DNA of 37,936 bases from CAWKDC01 sp044445605 (GTDB taxonomy: Bacteria > Pseudomonadota > Gammaproteobacteria > JABCZS01), in contig JBIOEA010000022.1 in the NCBI GenBank assembly GCA_044445605.1, positions 1-37,936 on the forward strand, read 5' to 3'. The position numbers were made by a program, and so were the translations under genes. This document shows positions 33,194-37,936 of the stretch, piece by piece; positions within the stretch are counted from its first letter, which is position 1; each line of letters begins with the position of its first letter. The notes under the pieces were generated by a model. It was not told where the DNA came from. It searched no databases and saw nothing but the letters and a program-made list of their open reading frames with translations.

Positions 33194-35125
33194 ATGATAC
33201 GTATTACCCTCATTGGTATGGTGTTATTCCTACCGACATCCCTGTTTGCCATGAGTGTTGACGCTCAACATGCACTTTACAAAGATGCCTATTCAGCATT
33301 ACGCAGTGGCAAAATGAGCGCATTTGAATCACTCAAAAACAAACTCGAACCCACCGGCTACCCTCTCTATGCTTACCTCGAGTTTGAATCACTCAAACAT
33401 GAAATCACCCAAAAAACAGTGGATCAAAAAGAAATCAATGCATTTCTTGCCAGCCAACAGGGTACGATCCTCGAAAAACGTCTGCGCGAATTCTGGTTAA
33501 GCAAACTTGCCAAAGAACAAAGCCCCGCCAATGATGCGCTTTTTTTAACGGAATACCGGGATCTTGGCGATGTTGGTTTAAAATGCACCGCACTTTCTGT
33601 CCGCTTACGCAACCTAGATAAAAAAGCATTGGATGAAATTCAACCTATTTGGCTGACAGGAGCATCGTTGCCCGATGAGTGCAATAACACGATTGCTTCT
33701 TGGATCAAAGCCGGCCGGTTAACGAAAGCGTTAGCATGGTCACGCATTACCCTGGCCATTGAAGAAAAAGAATACGGCTTGGCGATGCATCTTAAAAAAT
33801 ACCTTCCTTATGCCGAACAAGGCTATGTGAATACATGGATCATGGTGGCACGTGATCCTCAACTCGTGACGTCTACTCGCCTATTCGGCGAAAAACATTC
33901 CGCACTCAACAATATTCAGGTCTATGGCATTTCGAAACTGGCTCGCCGCGATGTTGAAGTGGGCCAAAAAGCCTTTGATAAAATCAATAAACCAGGGCAT
34001 TTTACCGAAGCTGAAAAACAACGTATCTATGGCGCCATTGCACTTGAATTAGCAACGGAACACAGCCCTGAATCCGCTCAGTGGTATGCGAAACTAAAGC
34101 CAGAATTTTACACGCCGGCCATGCATGAATGGCATGTGCGTCAAGCCATCTGGCAAGGGGATTGGAAAACTGCTGCAGCCGCTGTAGAACAAATGCCCAA
34201 AGAACTGCGTGAAGATTCCGCCTGGCAATACTGGTATGGACGCGCCCTTCTCAAACTCGGCAAGACTCAGGAAGCAACGCCTATCCTGGCGAAGGTCAGT
34301 AAAGAACGTCTCTTTCAAGGGTTTTTTGCCAGTGATTTAATCCAAACTCCCTATCCATTGAATTTACCGACCCCTCAAGTCACTGAACAACATATTCAAC
34401 TCCTCAAAAAGAACCCAGGCATTGCTCGAGCACTTGAATTTTATCGCTTGAAACAGGAAGACGCTTCACGCATTGAGTGGGACTACGTGACTAAACGCAT
34501 CCCAGAATGGGGCAAGCAAACCGCGGCAACGATTGCTTACAACATGGGCTGGTACGATCGCGCTATTTTCACGTTGTCACGGGCAGACAATCGGAATAAC
34601 ACCACCATTCGCTTCCCTATTGTTTATAAAGACGTTGTTTTAAACGAATCGAAGCGTCAAGGGTTAAGCCCCGCTTGGGTCTTTGCCATTGCGCGTCGAG
34701 AAAGTGCCTTCGTGACGGATGCGCGCTCCCCTGTGGGCGCACTTGGGTTAATGCAACTGATGCCCTTAACGGCGAAACAACTGTCTCGAAAACTACGTGA
34801 ACCTTTTATCTCGCCGAGCCAACTATTGGATATACGCAAAAACGTGCACTTAGGCACTGTCTATTTGAATCAGCTGTATGGTGACCTAAACGATAATCTC
34901 GTGTTAGCAACGGCCGCCTACAATGCCGGCCCACACCGCGTCTATCAGTGGCTACCGCCTCAAAACACATCGATTGATCCGGACATTTGGATTGAGAACA
35001 TTCCTTTTTATGAGACACGCGAATACGTCAAAAACGTACTTATATATAGGATGATATATGAGAATAGACTGAGCCCTCCTCCTGCTCGCCTAAAAACGTT
35101 GTTGAAGCCAATCCAGGCATGGTAA
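33194..35125 (+). CDS. slt: Soluble lytic murein transglycosylase Slt
   Basis: A periplasmic lytic transglycosylase of 643 residues, like E. coli Slt70. A signal peptide (hydrophobic core, cleavage near SLFA) is followed by the long alpha-helical U and L superhelical domains (to about 470) and the C-terminal lysozyme-like domain: catalytic Glu in ARRESAF (E503 from this ATG), GLMQLMPLTA, and ATAAYNAGPHRV. It cleaves glycan strands with 1,6-anhydro ends. Start uncertain: ATG 33194 lacks a Shine-Dalgarno, while a GTG at 33173 (7 codons longer) has GTGGGG 5 bases before it, inside the hairpin arm. Followed by plsC after 32 bases. Confidence 0.93.
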   Translation: MIRITLIGMVLFLPTSLFAMSVDAQHALYKDAYSALRSGKMSAFESLKNKLEPTGYPLYAYLEFESLKHEITQKTVDQKEINAFLASQQGTILEKRLREFWLSKLAKEQSPANDALFLTEYRDLGDVGLKCTALSVRLRNLDKKALDEIQPIWLTGASLPDECNNTIASWIKAGRLTKALAWSRITLAIEEKEYGLAMHLKKYLPYAEQGYVNTWIMVARDPQLVTSTRLFGEKHSALNNIQVYGISKLARRDVEVGQKAFDKINKPGHFTEAEKQRIYGAIALELATEHSPESAQWYAKLKPEFYTPAMHEWHVRQAIWQGDWKTAAAAVEQMPKELREDSAWQYWYGRALLKLGKTQEATPILAKVSKERLFQGFFASDLIQTPYPLNLPTPQVTEQHIQLLKKNPGIARALEFYRLKQEDASRIEWDYVTKRIPEWGKQTAATIAYNMGWYDRAIFTLSRADNRNNTTIRFPIVYKDVVLNESKRQGLSPAWVFAIARRESAFVTDARSPVGALGLMQLMPLTAKQLSRKLREPFISPSQLLDIRKNVHLGTVYLNQLYGDLNDNLVLATAAYNAGPHRVYQWLPPQNTSIDPDIWIENIPFYETREYVKNVLIYRMIYENRLSPPPARLKTLLKPIQAW

Positions 35126-35157
35126 AATGCTGACTTTAGCGTGTGTGGGGCATTATC

Positions 35158-35889
35158 ATGAAATTCAAGAAAACCGGTGTTTACGTTGCATTAGCTTCCC
35201 TGCTGAGGTTCATGAAGCTCATGGTCGACAGCCTGTACATGAATGTAACTGGCAAAAATACCCGCCAAGCCACGGATAAGCTGGCCAAAGCCTTTGGTGA
35301 TGACATGCTCGCCTTGGCTGGCGCTACGCTGACCGTTAAAGGGCAGCTGCCACCTATCATTCCAGGCCGCTCTTATATCATCATTAGTAGCCATGCGAGC
35401 CATTTTGATATTCCTGCTGTTTATGCGGGAATTCCACTGAGCATACGCATGATTGCCAAGAAAGAATTATATGACGTCCCTTTATTTGGAATCGCCTTAA
35501 AAAATCATGAGTTTATTAAGCTTGACCGCCAGAACCGCACACATGCGATGAAAGCCTTGGCCGAAGCCAAAGCGCTGATGGAAACAGGGATCGTGATTTG
35601 GGCTGCTGCCGAGGGTACACGCTCACGGACGGGTGAATTATTACCTTTCAAGAAAGGTATTTTCATGCTGGCCATTGATGCGCAGGCAATCGTCATTCCG
35701 CTGGTCATTCAGGGTACTCACGGCATTCTGCCTTCGAAAACCTGGCGCTTTTCGGCTGATCAGGATGTCACCTTGACCATTGGAACCCCCATTGACACGA
35801 TGAACATGACAGCAAATGACCGCGACAAACTCATGACAGATGTGAGAAGCCAAATGGAAGCTGTTTTTGCCAAAAAGGATAATGTATGA
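35158..35889 (+). CDS. plsC: PlsC-family 1-acylglycerol-3-phosphate acyltransferase
   Basis: A 243-residue acyltransferase making phosphatidic acid (or a related lipid) at the inner membrane. HX4D is HASHFD (H79, D84), the second motif is FIKLDRQNR (119-127), the third is AEGTRSRTG (151-159), and VIPLVIQGTHG is the fourth. A hydrophobic N-terminal segment (8-23) would anchor it. ATG 35158 is preferred over an upstream in-frame GTG at 35143; GGGG lies 7 bases before it. Its stop overlaps the next gene as ATGA. Confidence 0.92.
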   Translation: MKFKKTGVYVALASLLRFMKLMVDSLYMNVTGKNTRQATDKLAKAFGDDMLALAGATLTVKGQLPPIIPGRSYIIISSHASHFDIPAVYAGIPLSIRMIAKKELYDVPLFGIALKNHEFIKLDRQNRTHAMKALAEAKALMETGIVIWAAAEGTRSRTGELLPFKKGIFMLAIDAQAIVIPLVIQGTHGILPSKTWRFSADQDVTLTIGTPIDTMNMTANDRDKLMTDVRSQMEAVFAKKDNV

Positions 35890-36065
35890 GCCCATGGAAA
35901 GTAGTTAAAAGCGTATTGAGCGCCATGCTCGGCGTGCGCCCTGCCCAAGCAGCAGAAGAAGACTTCGCTGGGCAGAAAATATGGCCCTTTGTCGTCGTGG
36001 GGATCATCTTTGTAGTGCTTTTTGTGGCGACGTTGGTGATCGTTGTTCAGGTTGTTCTTTCATAA
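35886..36065 (+). CDS. DUF2970 small membrane protein
   Basis: A 59-residue protein of the DUF2970 family. It begins MSPWKVVKSVLSAMLGV, the family's N-terminal amphipathic helix, followed by an acidic linker and one membrane helix (about 34-57, WPFVVVGIIFVVLFVATLV). It overlaps plsC by 4 bases (ATGA), so it is translated from the same message. Function unknown; family members are common in gamma- and betaproteobacteria. It could steady or recruit a partner at the membrane, but nothing here proves it. Confidence 0.85.
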   Translation: MSPWKVVKSVLSAMLGVRPAQAAEEDFAGQKIWPFVVVGIIFVVLFVATLVIVVQVVLS

Positions 36066-36138
36066 TCGTGTAATACCGAGACAACACCCAACCCATTGAT
36101 TTTACAATAGAAAAATACGCGCATGTATCGAGAATATG

Positions 36139-36147
36139 TGTTATAAT
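36139..36147 (+). promoter_or_regulatory. Extended -10 box 6 bases before the start codon
   Basis: TGT-TATAAT, a perfect -10 with the TG extension. Transcription would begin at or next to the ATG at 36154, so the message is probably leaderless; no Shine-Dalgarno is present. Confidence 0.5.
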
Positions 36148-36153
36148 TAGCTT

Positions 36154-36330
36154 ATGGAAAATAAATCATTACTCAATACAAACCCCTATCTGAAAAATCC
36201 TGCTACTCGACAGAAATTGATTGAGCAGTCGGTTATTACTTCCTGTGGCGTTGAAGGAATTAGAGTCGATTTCTCAAAAATTGCTCATATCTCTATTCCA
36301 AAAATCAATAAAGACACAAAAGATAATTAA
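36154..36330 (+). CDS. Small protein with Fic-inhibition motif, likely Fic antitoxin
   Basis: A 58-residue protein, MENKSLLNTNPYLKNP at the start and SCGVEG at 30-35. This is the (S/T)xxxE(G/N) motif by which class I antitoxins block the ATP site of Fic enzymes: the Glu (here E34) pairs with the Fic-motif Arg. The length fits such antitoxins (about 55-65). It lies tail to tail with the broken fic gene, overlapping its remnant by 4 bases; class I antitoxins usually precede their toxin on the same strand, so this layout is odd. The partnership is inferred from motif and position. Confidence 0.65.
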   Translation: MENKSLLNTNPYLKNPATRQKLIEQSVITSCGVEGIRVDFSKIAHISIPKINKDTKDN

Positions 36331-36894
36331 CAGATCATCGATTCCTGCAAAATTTCTTCAAAAATGCGTTGTATGGGCCGATAGTCTCCTGCTACTCCAG
36401 CGTGAATTGCCGATATATAATGACGAAATCCTTGTAAGTTGATAGTTTGATCAATATGGATGAATAACGATAAATTCAATATGTACAACTCCTAAGGCAT
36501 ATGCCAATTCGTCAAGTGAAATAGTTTTGCATGGAGTCTGCTTGGCCAAATAGGATTGCTCAAATTTTTCCATGCAATTGCGTATATAGGGAGCGCCAGC
36601 AAAAGGAAAGCCATCTTTTGACATATTGACAGTACGATATTTTCCTGCAAATGGATATACATTTCCCAACCAACATTCGTGCATATCACAGATATCTTGG
36701 GCAGTAAATCTATGATCCGCATCATACAAAGCAAAAATTTCTTGTTCAGCACGCAGAAGTTCACGTGCCTCAATTTGCTCCATTACTTCTTTTTCTTTTA
36801 TCCCAATAAAGTTTTTTAATACTTGATCATTTGACCCAGGTTCATAGGCCTCTTCAAGTGACACAACATAACGATCTGTTTTTTTAGATCCCAC
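36327..36894 (-). pseudogene. fic: Broken Fic-domain AMPylase, catalytic loop deleted
   Basis: A Fic (filamentation induced by cAMP) family gene, normally an AMP-transferase of about 190-200 residues. The first 147 codons (from GTG 36894, GGAGG 7 bases upstream) are good Fic sequence: YEPGSNDQVLKN, the flap NMSKDGFPFAG, SLDELAYALGVVH and IVIHPY. The frame then stops (TGA at 36451-36453) just where the motif HPFxxGNGR should continue. The typical Fic C-terminus (FRHYISAIHAGVAGDY ... IFEEIL) follows at once in the +1 frame and ends at 36327. The GNGR loop and the helix behind it are missing, about 25-35 codons by family length. Catalysis is lost. A sequencing error cannot explain the missing codons. 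Confidence 0.85.
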
Positions 36895-37004
36895 TATAAA
36901 GCCTCCAGCATACAATGATACCGATTATACATCGGCTGCAGCCGGGCGTGTTGCCTTCCAGCGGAAAATTGCCTGGTGATTTGCAGTATGAATCATACAG
37001 GGCA

Positions 37005-37033
37005 TTCCAAACCCTACCCCCTCCCGGTATAAT
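37005..37033 (+). promoter_or_regulatory. Promoter remnant of the broken transporter gene
   Basis: Perfect TATAAT (37028-37033), 17 bases after a weak TTCCAA, followed by a C run as in the trhO promoter. GGAG at 37051-37054 precedes the ATG at 37061. It still looks usable although the gene is broken. Confidence 0.4.
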
Positions 37034-37060
37034 CCCCCCTAGATTGCCTTGGAGTACGCC

Positions 37061-37316
37061 ATGAAAAAATCGAGCATATTTGCCGCCATTGCTGGCAATA
37101 TTTACGGGCATATCCATTAGCTACAACACTATCATGGCATTGGTTGCCGGCACAGCCCCCATGCTGAATACCTGGTTAGTGGCAAAATTTGACGATCCAA
37201 TGATGATCGGCTATTACCTTATTGCATGCGCTTTGATCTCACTACCCGTTATTTATAATCGATTGCCAAAGCAATTTGGGAAAGATCGTGATCTTATTTT
37301 AGACGCTCAATCATAA
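37061..37316 (+). pseudogene. MFS transporter reduced to its two ends
   Basis: Remnant of a major facilitator transporter of the proline/betaine (ProP-like) group. The ATG at 37061 opens MKKSSIFAAIAGNIYG, a typical N-terminus before helix 1, and the frame stops at 37118-37120. In another frame, from about 37093 to the stop at 37314-37316, runs the typical C-terminus: FTGISISYNTIMALVAGTAP, helix 12 (MIGYYLIACALISLPVIY) and a polar tail. Over 300 codons between them are gone; both families of sequence meet within about 37093-37110, so one internal deletion explains it. A product could not transport anything. Confidence 0.8.
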
Positions 37317-37334
37317 AAGGAATCGACTGCTCTT

Positions 37335-37431
37335 GGGCGCTTATCGGCAATCTCTCGCCCAAACACGCTGTGAACCTATCCCTGGGCGCTCATCGGCGGC
37401 GTCCTGCCGCCGATGGTTTGGGCGAGAGATT
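37335..37431. repeat. Nested palindrome with internal direct repeat
   Basis: Outer arms AATCTCTCGCCCAAAC (37349-37364) and GTTTGGGCGAGAGATT (37416-37431) are perfect over 16 bases. Inside, CATCGGCGGC (37391-37400), loop GTCCT, GCCGCCGATG (37406-37415) is a perfect 10-bp hairpin. GGGCGCT-T/C-ATCGGC occurs twice (37335-37348, 37384-37397). It lies 19 bases after the transporter remnant. It may be a dispersed repeat or a strong terminator stem; no T-tract follows. Confidence 0.7.
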
Positions 37432-37462
37432 CCCAAACGGCCCCGATCAAAGGTTATTTGAC

Positions 37463-37492
37463 TTGCATTGCTAGGCAAACGCCATATATAAT
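37463..37492 (+). promoter_or_regulatory. Candidate promoter of the 3'-edge gene
   Basis: TATAAT (37487-37492) with TTGCAT 18 bases upstream (37463-37468); a better -35, TTGACT (37458-37463), lies too far for the same -10 but 19 bases before CATATA. A start near 37499 precedes the ATG at 37518. Confidence 0.4.
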
Positions 37493-37517
37493 GGCCTAAC
37501 TTTGTATCAAAATATTC

Positions 37518-37936
37518 ATGGGCCCGAAGATGCTGAAAGACTACTATGAGAATTTACCTGACATTTACAAGCCGTTAGTACTTGGCCAGTTCACTAACAG
37601 GGATCTTTTTGACATACTCCGAGACACAAAGCATAGTAGCCTTGAACTTACCAGCAAACCTTTTTATGCCAGCGTACGCCTTGAGCTATTTAAACGCCGC
37701 GGTGCATCGAGCTACCAAAGCAGTCTCCTGGGGTCTTGGCTGAAACATTGGTCCACGGCTAAAAAATTATCCTTCATTAAAAATCATACTGGTACTGGTA
37801 AGCATGTATGGCTCAAACTGCTTGATGCCGCCCTGCGTGATCCGCTCAGCTCGTATGAGCACAGAATCCGCTGCTGTTTATTTATCAATAAACTTTTTCC
37901 GAACACCCATGATATTACTCCTTCCGTCAGTCAAAA
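37518..37936 (+). CDS. Unrecognised protein, 5' part only (runs off window)
   Basis: An open frame of at least 139 codons that reaches the window edge without a stop. I do not recognise the family. It is probably cytosolic: no signal peptide or membrane helix in the visible part. Residues 12-50 (ENLPDIYKPLVLGQF, then NRDLFDIL, then LTSKPFYASV) loosely resemble an F-box: Leu-Pro, three short helices, and a Ser-Lys-x-Phe ending, as seen in some Legionellales effectors, but the match is weak. No Shine-Dalgarno is seen before the ATG at 37518; ATG 37530 is an alternative. A promoter stands just upstream. Next to decayed accessory genes, an effector or accessory role is possible but unproved. Confidence 0.6.
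   Translation, partial: MGPKMLKDYYENLPDIYKPLVLGQFTNRDLFDILRDTKHSSLELTSKPFYASVRLELFKRRGASSYQSSLLGSWLKHWSTAKKLSFIKNHTGTGKHVWLKLLDAALRDPLSSYEHRIRCCLFINKLFPNTHDITPSVSQ

Overview
The window looks like a chromosomal segment of a gammaproteobacterium, most likely a host-associated or intracellular member of the Legionellales (Coxiellaceae/Legionella side). Reasons: moderate GC; a block order dps-exbD-exbB-comEC ... lolD-lolE ... sppA-rluC / rne that I recall from gammaproteobacterial chromosomes; a class III adenylate cyclase; short dispersed palindromes of the kind seen in these genomes; decaying genes; and one protein joining a U-box-like domain to a Rab-like GTPase fold. The assignment is inference from gene content. 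No tRNA, rRNA, CRISPR array, integrase or insertion sequence was seen.

Layout. 236-4018 (minus): comEC-exbB-exbD-dps, a tightly overlapping set for DNA uptake, TonB-type energisation and iron storage. 4121-5023: a PagL-like lipid A deacylase and a small secreted Gly-rich protein. 5068-6982 (minus): lolE-type permease and lolD, for lipoprotein export. 7090-7986: trhO (tRNA hydroxylation), whose last codons are made by a dispersed palindrome. 8300-9223 (minus): the U-box/Rab-like fusion, flanked by related palindromes in opposite orientation; this is the most novel gene of the window. 9379-14510: sppA and rluC divergent from rne, which has a long leader carrying a terminator-like hairpin. 14558-20226 (minus): msbA-lpxK (lipid A flipping and 4'-phosphorylation), a BrnTA toxin-antitoxin pair, and a copper-type P-ATPase with changes in nearly every catalytic signature. 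20437-21020 (minus): a ParDE-like pair. 21155-23254: a Cache-domain adenylate cyclase. 23249-32654 (minus): a five-gene fatty acid beta-oxidation operon (fadE, two thiolases, two fused hydratase/dehydrogenase proteins). 32848-36065: a small acidic protein, Slt lytic transglycosylase, a PlsC acyltransferase and a 59-residue DUF2970 protein. 36154-37316: a decaying patch with an intact small protein bearing a Fic-inhibition motif, a fic gene that has lost its catalytic loop, and a transporter reduced to its two ends. 37518-end: an unrecognised open gene that runs off the window.

How the genes work together. Much of the window concerns the envelope: lipid A completion and transport (lpxK, msbA), lipid A trimming (pagL-like), lipoprotein sorting (lolDE), peptidoglycan turnover (slt), phospholipid synthesis (plsC), membrane peptide clearance (sppA) and ExbBD energisation. 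The fad operon would let the cell live on fatty acids, which fits growth on host lipids. RNA metabolism is served by rne, rluC and trhO. The accessory genes (U-box/Rab fusion, three toxin-antitoxin loci, the decayed fic and transporter genes, the 3'-edge gene) sit in the gaps between these conserved blocks.
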